Positions 1 through 6,440 of a DNA stretch of 64,000 nucleotides are shown here, piece by piece. Position 1 is the stretch's first letter, and every line of letters begins with the position of its first letter. Location: NCBI GenBank assembly GCA_017428625.1, contig JAFRQM010000016.1, forward strand, positions 1 through 64,000, written 5' to 3'. Below the pieces are notes generated by a model. The model ran no database searches. It worked only from the letters and a program-made list of their open reading frames with translations, and had not been told where the DNA came from. The position numbers were made by a program, and so were the translations under genes. This DNA comes from Clostridia bacterium (GTDB lineage Bacteria; Bacillota; Clostridia; Oscillospirales; Acutalibacteraceae).

Positions 1-135
1 CGGCGGAGTAGTAGCCCGTGTTGCTTGCGGCGGAGTAGTTGCCCGTGTTGCTTGCGGCGGAGTAGTAGCCCGTGTTGCTTGCGGCGGAGTAGTTGCCCGT
101 GTTGCTTGCGGCGGAGCAGTTGCCCGTGTTGCTCT
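1..135. repeat. 27-bp coding tandem repeat, five visible units
   Basis: Five consecutive 27-bp units occupy 1-27, 28-54, 55-81, 82-108 and 109-135 and continue past the left edge. They are almost identical at DNA level. The main difference is one codon (TAC or AAC on the minus strand), which alternates to give a 54-bp higher-order period. The unit nearest the unique domain has an extra Cys codon. Such high identity points to recent expansion by slippage or unequal recombination. Confidence 0.95.
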
Positions 136-457
136 GCTTTTTTTCTTCGTCAATATGCTCATTAACCCAATCAATATGTGCTTTTATCAGACCGGGTATT
201 CCGATTTCCGCTCCGATTGTAAGCTTTTTTGCGACCCGCTTACTGTCATTATCCTTATCATCAGTTACGCCGTCCGCTTTCACCTCGCAATATCTGCTGT
301 CCACCGGAGCGTAGTAACCGAACACATCAAGCGGTGCTTCGCAGAAGTGCAAGCCTTTCTCGCAAAGTTTCGCTTCATCCTCTTCATAAGTTTTGCCGAC
401 CTCATACTGCATACCACGGCATTTTAAGTCCTTGTCAAATCCTTTGTAACCTTTCAT
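1..457 (-). CDS. DUF7666-like phage protein with 9-residue repeats, partial
   Basis: This leftward gene begins at 457 and runs off the window edge, so only about 152 codons are visible. The first ~105 residues form a small domain starting MKGYKGFDKDLKCRG, of the kind found in Firmicute phage proteins (DUF7666-like, recalled rather than searched). After KKQ it changes to tandem 9-residue units, SNTG(N/Y)YSAA. The start is set by a GGGGG ribosome-binding site about 7 bases upstream and a 4-base ATGA overlap with the stop of the preceding gene, which suggests translational coupling. The function is unknown; repeats of this kind may form a solenoid. The true C-terminus and the repeat number cannot be seen. 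Confidence 0.75.
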   Translation of the reverse strand, partial: MKGYKGFDKDLKCRGMQYEVGKTYEEDEAKLCEKGLHFCEAPLDVFGYYAPVDSRYCEVKADGVTDDKDNDSKRVAKKLTIGAEIGIPGLIKAHIDWVNEHIDEEKKQSNTGNCSAASNTGNYSAASNTGYYSAASNTGNYSAASNTGYYSA

Positions 458-693
458 TGTTTTTCCCCCTTTTCTATATCTGCGCCTTTTATCCATTTCA
501 TAAGGCGCTCCGACTCTATGACATAAGTCGTTTTCCCGTTCGGATAATAGTCTGTCGGCTCACCGGGCACGGCAAACCCTATCGGCATTTTCCCCGATTT
601 AATGCCGTATTTGAGAATATCGGCAGTATAGCCGCCACCCTCTAAATTTGCGCTGTTAAGAATATTCAGCGCTTGTTTAATCGTTAGTCTCAT
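454..693 (-). CDS. small phage hypothetical protein
   Basis: A 79-residue protein beginning MRLTIKQALNILNSANLEGG. I do not recognise the family. The upstream in-frame extension to 759 overlaps the previous gene, whereas the start at 693 has AAAGGAG about 9 bases upstream, so the shorter form is preferred. It lies in the leftward early operon between the GIY-YIG nuclease and the repeat protein, and its stop overlaps the next start (ATGA). The N-terminal half looks helical and could be a small DNA- or protein-binding module, but nothing diagnostic is visible. Confidence 0.6.
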   Translation of the reverse strand: MRLTIKQALNILNSANLEGGGYTADILKYGIKSGKMPIGFAVPGEPTDYYPNGKTTYVIESERLMKWIKGADIEKGEKQ

Positions 694-707
694 TTTGCGC
701 AACTCCT

Positions 708-1100
708 TTATTTTTTTGGAGGCAGACCTTTGATGACACCTATGTTTGCTTTGTGCCAAGCCTTTGAGCCCGTGGCGTTATATCCTTTTTCGGGGTTACA
801 GACATCGTAATAATCAATGTAGTAACTTTCTCTTGAATAGGAGTCTGAATATTTTATGTTTTCTTCAAGGATGTAAATCTCAAAGCCACTCACTCCGTAT
901 TTGTCATAGTCTGCTTGCCAATTTTTATTTTGTTCGCTTGTTCTTCTCCCTTTTTCGCCTGTTCGCAATGAAGATAGATGATTGAGCCAACGCTGTTTGA
1001 CATCAACGGCAGAGCCAATATACATCTTGCCGTTTGCCTTACATCTGATTGCATAAATTGAACGCGGCATATCAAGGGCATTTCTTTTTTTCTTTGTCAT
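708..1100 (-). CDS. GIY-YIG nuclease domain protein
   Basis: A 130-residue protein with an N-terminal GIY-YIG signature, read as IYAIRCKANGKMYIGSA followed by a conserved-looking RW..H segment (VKQRWLNHLSSL) and an E-S-Y-YIDYY segment. GIY-YIG domains cut DNA using a Tyr/Arg/Glu active site, and small stand-alone copies are common in phages as homing or recombination nucleases. No extra DNA-binding domain is visible, so target choice is unknown. AAAGGAAG precedes the ATG. It is the second gene of the leftward early operon, after the Cro-like regulator. The Glu on ESYYIDYY is the likely metal-binding residue (inference). Confidence 0.8.
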   Translation of the reverse strand: MTKKKRNALDMPRSIYAIRCKANGKMYIGSAVDVKQRWLNHLSSLRTGEKGRRTSEQNKNWQADYDKYGVSGFEIYILEENIKYSDSYSRESYYIDYYDVCNPEKGYNATGSKAWHKANIGVIKGLPPKK

Positions 1101-1139
1101 TTTATTTTTCTTCCTTTAATTCGCGTTTTAGTGGACTAA

Positions 1140-1322
1140 TCAATTAAAAAAAATATCGGATAACTGACAATCGTAGATTTTGCATAGCTTCAAGTATTGC
1201 TTTACATTTGGCGTCGTTTTCCCCTGCTCCCACTTATAAATAGTGTTTTCAGATACGCCGATAATTTTTGCGGCTGCTCTTTTAGTGTATCGTGCATTTT
1301 CTCGCGCTTCTTTCAATGTCAT
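1140..1322 (-). CDS. Cro-like XRE-family regulator
   Basis: A 60-residue helix-turn-helix protein (MTLKEARENARYTKRAAAKI..GVSENTIYKWEQGK) filling the whole XRE fold with no other domain. It starts immediately after a strong AAAGGAGG site. Position and size match Cro in a lambdoid-style switch: first gene of the leftward early operon, divergent from the S24 repressor, with a shared operator region between them. It probably represses one or both divergent promoters. The assignment to Cro rather than another small regulator rests on context. Confidence 0.82.
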   Translation of the reverse strand: MTLKEARENARYTKRAAAKIIGVSENTIYKWEQGKTTPNVKQYLKLCKIYDCQLSDIFFN

Positions 1323-1353
1323 TTTTTCACCTCCTTTTCCTTAGTCCGCTAAA

Positions 1354-1443
1354 ACATTAACACAATAATTTGTGTTTGTCAATACTAAAATCCACAAAAA
1401 CACGAATTTTTTTGTTGACAAGTTCAAATTATTGTGTTATTTT
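1354..1443. promoter_or_regulatory. divergent prophage promoters with mirrored operators
   Basis: Two face-to-face promoters. Leftward: -35 TTGACA at 1377-1382, 17-bp spacer, -10 TAATGT at 1354-1359 (minus strand). Rightward: TTGACA at 1415-1420, 17-bp spacer, TATTTT at 1438-1443. The 13-mer AAATTATTGTGTT occurs exactly once in each spacer, on the plus strand at 1426-1438 and on the minus strand at 1359-1371. The left copy is also part of a near-palindrome at 1359-1376. These are the likely binding sites for the XRE and S24 regulators. Confidence 0.8.
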
Positions 1444-1476
1444 TTTATTACATTGAATGAAGGGACGGCGATATAA

Positions 1477-2109
1477 ATGTCACTTGATTACGGTGATATG
1501 ATATTTGCAAATAATTTACGGCGATTACTTGAGGAAAAAGGCAAAAAATCCGTTGACCTTGCAAAAGCAATCGGCGTTTCAAAACAAACTGTGTCTGAAT
1601 GGATAAACGGCGGAAGATTTCCACGAATGGATAAGGTAGATAAAATGTGCATTTATCTAAATTGCACCCGTTCTGATTTAATGGAAGAAAAAAAAGAGCC
1701 TACTGCCCTATCAAGTGCAACAGGATTTGTCAAGCTCTACGACGGCATTCCGTGCGGTGCTCCTGCATTTATTGACGAACAAGTCAAAGGCTTTTTGCCG
1801 ACATTGTTGCCTCACCCCGAAAACTATGCCGCTATCCGTGTTCACGGAGATAGTATGATTGGGGCAGGAATAACTGACGGTTGTACGGTTATGATAAAAA
1901 AACAGTCATATGCAGAGGACGGTCAAATTGTCGCTTGCCGCATAAATAATGAAGAAGTTACTCTGAAAAGGTTTAGACAGCAAGGTGAAACCATATTCCT
2001 TATGCCTGAAAACCCTAATTATACGCCTGTCATTGTTCCTGTTTCTGATTTTGATAACGGAACAGCACAAATTCTTGGCGTATTGAAGCAAATAATTATA
2101 GAGTATTAA
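1477..2109 (+). CDS. CI-like repressor with LexA/S24 autopeptidase domain
   Basis: A 210-residue prophage repressor. Residues about 10-65 are an XRE helix-turn-helix (SVDLAKAIGVSKQTVSEWIN). Residues about 85-210 are an S24 peptidase domain with the expected parts: a Cys-Gly cleavage site in GIPCGAP, the catalytic Ser in VHGDSM, and the catalytic Lys in EVTLKRF. RecA filaments after DNA damage normally trigger self-cleavage of this family, releasing the lytic promoters. The gene faces rightward from the shared operator region and is followed 16 bases later by the integrase, so repressor and integrase are probably co-transcribed. Confidence 0.9.
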   Translation: MSLDYGDMIFANNLRRLLEEKGKKSVDLAKAIGVSKQTVSEWINGGRFPRMDKVDKMCIYLNCTRSDLMEEKKEPTALSSATGFVKLYDGIPCGAPAFIDEQVKGFLPTLLPHPENYAAIRVHGDSMIGAGITDGCTVMIKKQSYAEDGQIVACRINNEEVTLKRFRQQGETIFLMPENPNYTPVIVPVSDFDNGTAQILGVLKQIIIEY

Positions 2110-2125
2110 TCGTCAGGAGAAAAAT

Positions 2126-3160
2126 ATGGGAAATTTCAAACGCCGTGCTAATGGTATGGGCACGGTATATAAGTTATCAGGGAACAGGCGTAACCCGTAT
2201 GTCGCTATTGCGCCCGCTTATGAGGGTGAAAACGGAAAAACAGCTCGGAAGGCAATCGGATATTTTGCTACACAAAAAGAAGCGGAAAACGCTCTTTCGG
2301 CTTACCGTTCCGCGCCACCTGCGATAGCATTAGATATTACTCTTGAAGCCTTATATAAGCAATGGAGCGAAACGGGGTATAAGAACATAAGCAGACAAGC
2401 AAAATATTCATACACGGCAGCGTGGGAAAAGTTAAAACCCATTCACAAAATGAAGGTGAAAGATGTTAAAACTCCACAACTGCAATTTTGCGTTGATACC
2501 GTAGCGGAAACGGGAGCGAGCAAATCAACGATTGACAATATCATAATCGTCGCGGGCAAACTTATGAATTTTGCCGCTCAGCAGGATTTAATTACAAAAA
2601 ACTATGCACAGTTTGTTGTTCGCCCGAAAACCGAAAAGCCCGAAAGGGCTTCATTTTCAGACTTAGAATTGAAGAAAATAGAGTATGGCGCAAAAAACGG
2701 GGTCGGCATTTCCGCGCACATCCTCATTATGTGTTATACCGGATGGCGTATTCAAGAGTATTGCAGCCTTACAATATTTGATTACGATAAAATAGAACAT
2801 ACCTTAACGGGAGGATTGAAAACAACAGCAGGTATTAACCGTGTTGTTCCCGTTCCCGAAAAGATACGCCCTTATGTTGAAATGCAGTTTGAGCGGTCGG
2901 AGCGGATATGTAACTTTTCTTCTCAAAAATTGAGAAAAGAATTTTATACGACAATGGATTTGCTCGGCATTCAAAAAGAGGATGAGCGGAAATATACGCC
3001 TCACAGCACCCGTCATACATATAACTCTCTACTTGCAAATACGGGAATTGATGTTGATACCCGAATGAAACTTATGGGGCAGACAGACGCCAAAACCAAC
3101 ATAAACACATATACACATTTAGATGTAGAAACACTGAAAAAAGCGGTAGAAAATTTGTAA
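2126..3160 (+). CDS. int: tyrosine-recombinase integrase
   Basis: A 344-residue phage-type integrase: an N-terminal arm-binding region, a SAM-like core-binding domain around residues 75-160, and a C-terminal catalytic domain. Catalytic residues visible are Arg in TGWRIQE, the HSTRH box (H-x-x-R), and the nucleophilic Tyr in NTYTHL. The box that is usually LGH is LMGQ here, so the usual His is replaced by Gln. A ribosome-binding site (CAGGAGAAA) lies just upstream. Integrases normally lie next to an attachment site, and the hairpin at 3221-3261 directly downstream marks the likely right end of the element. Confidence 0.92.
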   Translation: MGNFKRRANGMGTVYKLSGNRRNPYVAIAPAYEGENGKTARKAIGYFATQKEAENALSAYRSAPPAIALDITLEALYKQWSETGYKNISRQAKYSYTAAWEKLKPIHKMKVKDVKTPQLQFCVDTVAETGASKSTIDNIIIVAGKLMNFAAQQDLITKNYAQFVVRPKTEKPERASFSDLELKKIEYGAKNGVGISAHILIMCYTGWRIQEYCSLTIFDYDKIEHTLTGGLKTTAGINRVVPVPEKIRPYVEMQFERSERICNFSSQKLRKEFYTTMDLLGIQKEDERKYTPHSTRHTYNSLLANTGIDVDTRMKLMGQTDAKTNINTYTHLDVETLKKAVENL

Positions 3161-3220
3161 AAAATTGTTTCTCTTGACACTTGCTGTTTTTTGCTACTGC
3201 TTACAAATTGCAGACAAAAA

Positions 3221-3261
3221 AAGTCGAAAACCCTTGTGTATCAAGGACTTTCGGCTTTTTT
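3221..3261 (+). terminator. terminator after int; candidate right attachment site
   Basis: Two 16-base arms at 3221-3236 (AAGTCGAAAACCCTTG) and 3242-3257 form an imperfect hairpin followed by T6, so this is a good intrinsic terminator for the integrase. Its place between int and unrelated chromosomal genes also makes it the best candidate region for the attR/attL core, since integration into terminator-like palindromes is known. The second att copy would lie outside the window, so the att role is unproven. Confidence 0.6.
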
Positions 3262-3272
3262 AATATTAATTC

Positions 3273-3373
3273 AATCTTAATAAGTTGTCAAAATCTTAAG
3301 ATTGCATTGAGGAATGTTTAATGCCTTCTTAATGCAATGTGCAGTTGAATCTTAATCAGCGTGAAAATATAAT
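3273..3373 (+). promoter_or_regulatory. promoter with phased TTAAT direct repeats
   Basis: A promoter for the gene at 3426: -35 TTGAAT 3345-3350, 17-bp spacer, -10 TATAAT 3368-3373. TTAAT/TTAAG motifs begin at 3277, 3296, 3318, 3329 and 3352. The pair at 3318 and 3329 is an exact TTAATGC repeat 11 bp apart, and the others are near multiples of 11. One-turn direct repeats of this kind are typical of OmpR/PhoB-class response regulators, so this looks like a regulated promoter (inference). Confidence 0.55.
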
Positions 3374-3425
3374 GTAGCCAAGGTTAGGTCGGGAGACCGA
3401 ATAAATTGCGAAGGGGTTTAAAACA

Positions 3426-3689
3426 ATGAAAAACACAAAAAACGACAAGCTTATTTGCCGGAACAGAAAAAACGAAAACGGCACGGTAACCGAAAAATAT
3501 CACTGCGGCAGCTCGGTAATCGGAGTTTCAAGATTCAGAAACCTTGTTTCGGATGAAAACTGCGTTGTTATCTCTTTTGAGCGCGGCAGGCTCAGTAAGA
3601 GCCGTAAGAAGGATATTGCCCGCCGCCTCGGCGCGGACCTGAACGCCTGCAGAATCGAAACTCACGCTATCTACGGCAGAGCCGTATAA
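3426..3689 (+). CDS. hypothetical protein, 87 residues
   Basis: A small basic protein starting MKNTKNDKLICRNRKNENGT. I do not recognise it. It has three Cys residues, two of them near the N-terminus (LICRN, YHCGSS), but no complete metal site. There is no signal peptide or membrane segment. AAGGGG sits 8 bases upstream, and a good promoter with phased repeats lies 50 bases further up, so it is probably expressed. The DNA just upstream can form a small GGTC/GACC hairpin in the 5' leader. It lies just outside the prophage end and may belong to the host or be element cargo. Confidence 0.55.
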   Translation: MKNTKNDKLICRNRKNENGTVTEKYHCGSSVIGVSRFRNLVSDENCVVISFERGRLSKSRKKDIARRLGADLNACRIETHAIYGRAV

Positions 3690-3827
3690 AACAAATCGGC
3701 AACCGAATCTTCCCGGCGACATTTCTCTCTGAAAAAGCGCCTTAACATTTCTATTTCTGTTTTCTTAAAAACGGATAATAAACCGATAAACTAATATCAA
3801 ATCATAAAAAGAAAGGAACTGAATAAA

Positions 3828-3956
3828 ATGCTTCTTGTTATAACAGCGGCGGTTCTTGCGCTTATGCCGATAATGCCTTTTGCATGGCTTTACGAACTTT
3901 TAGGGCAACCGTTAGATGGCTTTTTTGAAATCATTTCGGGGTATTGGATTTTCTGA
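3828..3956 (+). CDS. 42-residue membrane peptide
   Basis: A short frame, MLLVITAAVLALMPIMPFAW and onward, ending GYWIF. It has one clear hydrophobic segment (residues 1-20) and a GAAAGGAA ribosome-binding site 7 bases upstream. Codon use resembles the neighbours. In the next frame, coding-like sequence with no stop continues from about 3928 to 4047 (for example DFLIDKTPPETLF), so this could be the front of a longer, frameshifted gene. Without homologues the choice between a real micro-protein and a decayed gene is open. Confidence 0.4.
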   Translation: MLLVITAAVLALMPIMPFAWLYELLGQPLDGFFEIISGYWIF

Positions 3957-4046
3957 TTGACAAAACACCGCCTGAAACACTGTTTACCCCTGTTGATTAT
4001 GAAGTTGCACTTTATAAAACAACCATCGTAATAACACCGATGACCG

Positions 4047-4081
4047 AATAAGCGCTCAAAAAGAGCGCTTATTGTTTTTTT
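4047..4081 (+). terminator. intrinsic terminator
   Basis: A perfect 11-bp stem (AATAAGCGCTC at 4047-4057, complement at 4063-4073) with an A5 loop and a T7 tract. It ends the transcript from the 3368 promoter. Between 3690 and 4278 I see only the 42-residue frame, this terminator and the pyrophosphatase promoter. Confidence 0.85.
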
Positions 4082-4178
4082 CGAAATATAACAACATTTG
4101 TTTGTGATTTTAACATAAAAGAACAGGGAATTAACATTTTTTTCTGTCATTATATTGATATTATTTTTCTAAAAACTG

Positions 4179-4208
4179 TTGCAAATAATTACATATTACT
4201 GCTATAAT
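4179..4208 (+). promoter_or_regulatory. promoter of the membrane pyrophosphatase
   Basis: -35 TTGCAA 4179-4184, 18-bp spacer, -10 TATAAT 4203-4208. The ~65-base leader that follows contains GGGTTACA (from about 4224) facing TGTAATCCC (to about 4254), which can form a hairpin just ahead of the ribosome-binding site. No known riboswitch class is recognisable. Confidence 0.65.
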
Positions 4209-4278
4209 ATCTAATTACCGAAAGGGTTACAACTTCGCATTTTATGTAATCCCGCGTTGAATTGGAGTGAAATATATT

Positions 4279-6372
4279 ATGTTCTCAAATCAGATTATGA
4301 TTGTGTGTATGACTGCGGCGGCATCTTTGCTGGCGCTGCTTTTTGCGGTTTTAACGGCAAGAAAGGTTTTGAAATTTGATGAAGGCACAGATGTTATGAA
4401 AAAGATTTCACAATCTGTGCGCAAAGGTGCAAACGCCTACCTTAACAGGCAATACAGAATTGTTGTTGTCTTTTTCGGCGTGCTGTTTGCGGTGCTCGGA
4501 ATAATGGCGTTTGCCGGGCTTCTCACTCCGTATGTTCCTTTTGCCTTTCTGACAGGCGGCTTTTTCTCGGGGCTTTCGGGCTTTATCGGTATGAAAATAG
4601 CTACGGCATCAAACGCGAGAACCGCCAACGCCTGCAGGGAAGGTCTCAACAGAGGTTTGCGCGTTGCTTTTTCCGCCGGCTCCGTTATGGGCTTCACCGT
4701 GGTAGGTCTTGGCCTTTTTGACATTACACTCTGGTTCTTCCTTCTTAAATTCGTATTCAAGCTGCCCGACACCGAGGTTACCGGCGCAATGCTCACCTTC
4801 GGTATGGGCGCTTCATCAATGGCGCTGTTTGCCCGTGTGGGCGGCGGCATTTTCACAAAAGCTGCCGATGTAGGCGCTGACCTTGTGGGCAAGGTTGAAG
4901 CGGGCATACCCGAAGACGACCCGAGAAACCCCGCCGTTATTGCCGACAATGTGGGCGACAATGTGGGCGATGTTGCGGGTATGGGTGCCGACCTTTATGA
5001 ATCCTATGTAGGCTCGATTATTTCATCCTGCGCGCTCGGCGTTTCGGCTTACCACAGCTTCAGCGCAATGGCGCTTCCGCTTTGCATAGCGGCAATAGGC
5101 GTTCTCTGCTCGGTAGTGGGCACCTTCCTTGTAAGAACAAAAGAGGGCGCAACCCAGAAACAGCTTTTAAGAGCGCTTTCAAAAGGCACCAATTTCTCGG
5201 CAATCCTTATTGCGGTTATAGCCTTCCCGCTTGTTTATTATATTTTGGGTAAAGACAACTGGCACATTTATTTTGCCATTTTCGCAGGCCTTATTTCAGG
5301 CGTGCTCATAGGTCAGTCAACCGAATACTACACATCCGACAGCTACAAGCCCACGCAGAACCTTGCGAAAGCGAGCGAAACGGGAACGGCGACAATAATC
5401 ATCAACGGCCTTTCCGTCGGTATGCTTTCAACGCTTATCCCCATTGTTATTGTTTCGGTTTGCGTTCTTGTTTCCTATTTTGTTTCCGGCGGAGCGAACA
5501 GCCCGGCTATGGGCCTTTACGGCATAGCTCTCGCGGCTGTGGGAATGCTCTCCACCCTCGGCATTACGCTGGCGACCGACGCTTACGGCCCCGTTGCAGA
5601 CAACGCGGGCGGTATTGCCCAGATGGCTGAGCTTGAAGAAAAGGTCAGGGAGAGAACCGACGCTCTCGACTCGCTCGGCAACACAACCGCGGCAACCGGC
5701 AAAGGCTTTGCCATAGGCTCGGCGGCGCTTACGGCGCTCGCTCTTATGGCGTCATATATTGACAAAATCAACTCCATTGAAGGCGGAGCCGAAAAAATCG
5801 CCAACCTTAACATAAACAACCCGACAGTGCTTATCGGCCTGTTTATCGGCGCGTGCCTGCCCTTCGTTTTCGCGGCGCTTACAATGAATTCCGTGGGCAG
5901 AGCGGCACAGAGTGTTGTTAAAGAAGTGCGCCGCCAGTTTAAAGAAATCACGGGGCTTATGGAAGGCAAGGCGGACGCCGACTATGCGAAATGCGTTGAC
6001 CTTTGCACCAAATCCAGCCTTCGCGAAATGGTCTTCCCCACCATAGTGGCGGTGGCGGTTCCCGTTATTGTAGGCATTGTGCTCGGCTGCACGGGCGTTG
6101 TGGGTATGCTCGCGGGCGCTACCGCGACGGGCTTCCTTATGGCTGTGTTTATGTCAAACTCCGGCGGAGCCTGGGACAACGCGAAAAAATACATTGAAAG
6201 CGGCAATTTCGGCGGCAAAGGCTCAGAAAACCACAAAGCCGCCGTTGTGGGAGACACCGTGGGCGACCCGTTCAAAGACACATCCGGTCCCTCAATCAAC
6301 ATTCTTATCAAACTGCTTTCAATGGTTTCAATAGTGTTCTCCGCGCTTATTGTCAAATTCTCAATTCTTTAA
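4279..6372 (+). CDS. hppA: K+-dependent membrane-bound pyrophosphatase (ion pump)
   Basis: A 697-residue integral membrane enzyme that hydrolyses cytosolic pyrophosphate and pumps H+ or Na+ outward. The pyrophosphate/Mg site is visible as [13 protein letters not shown] and the paired DNVGDNVGD repeats, with a second acidic cluster near the C-terminus ([14 protein letters not shown]). The segment [11 protein letters not shown] carries Ala where K+-independent enzymes have Lys, which places it in the K+-dependent group. I cannot call the pumped ion with confidence. The ATG at 4279 is preferred, with GGAG 11 bases upstream; an in-frame GTG at 4267 would overlap that site. It is monocistronic, between its own promoter and a strong terminator. 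Confidence 0.95.
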   Translation: MFSNQIMIVCMTAAASLLALLFAVLTARKVLKFDEGTDVMKKISQSVRKGANAYLNRQYRIVVVFFGVLFAVLGIMAFAGLLTPYVPFAFLTGGFFSGLSGFIGMKIATASNARTANACREGLNRGLRVAFSAGSVMGFTVVGLGLFDITLWFFLLKFVFKLPDTEVTGAMLTFGMGASSMALFARVGGGIFTKAADVGADLVGKVEAGIPEDDPRNPAVIADNVGDNVGDVAGMGADLYESYVGSIISSCALGVSAYHSFSAMALPLCIAAIGVLCSVVGTFLVRTKEGATQKQLLRALSKGTNFSAILIAVIAFPLVYYILGKDNWHIYFAIFAGLISGVLIGQSTEYYTSDSYKPTQNLAKASETGTATIIINGLSVGMLSTLIPIVIVSVCVLVSYFVSGGANSPAMGLYGIALAAVGMLSTLGITLATDAYGPVADNAGGIAQMAELEEKVRERTDALDSLGNTTAATGKGFAIGSAALTALALMASYIDKINSIEGGAEKIANLNINNPTVLIGLFIGACLPFVFAALTMNSVGRAAQSVVKEVRRQFKEITGLMEGKADADYAKCVDLCTKSSLREMVFPTIVAVAVPVIVGIVLGCTGVVGMLAGATATGFLMAVFMSNSGGAWDNAKKYIESGNFGGKGSENHKAAVVGDTVGDPFKDTSGPSINILIKLLSMVSIVFSALIVKFSIL

Positions 6373-6395
6373 AACAATCATCAAAGCATAAAGTC

Positions 6396-6434
6396 AACCG
6401 GGCAGTGCCATTCGGCCGCTGCCCGGTTTTTGTT
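6396..6434 (+). terminator. intrinsic terminator after hppA
   Basis: A perfect 10-bp stem AACCGGGCAG (6396-6405) with CTGCCCGGTT (6419-6428), followed by T-rich sequence. It separates hppA from the convergent leftward sugar operon that ends at 6441. Confidence 0.85.
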
Positions 6435-6440
6435 TTTATA

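Noticed and set aside
1..135. CRISPR array
   Set aside because: The 27-bp units are contiguous with no unique spacers and translate as a repeat protein on the minus strand.
229..645. Plus-strand frame of 138 codons across the repeat-protein region
   Set aside because: The minus strand has a coherent chain of phage genes with ribosome-binding sites and ATGA overlaps; the plus frame has none of these.
4223..4254. Riboswitch ahead of the membrane pyrophosphatase
   Set aside because: Only a single short hairpin is present, with no terminator/antiterminator alternative and no known aptamer core.
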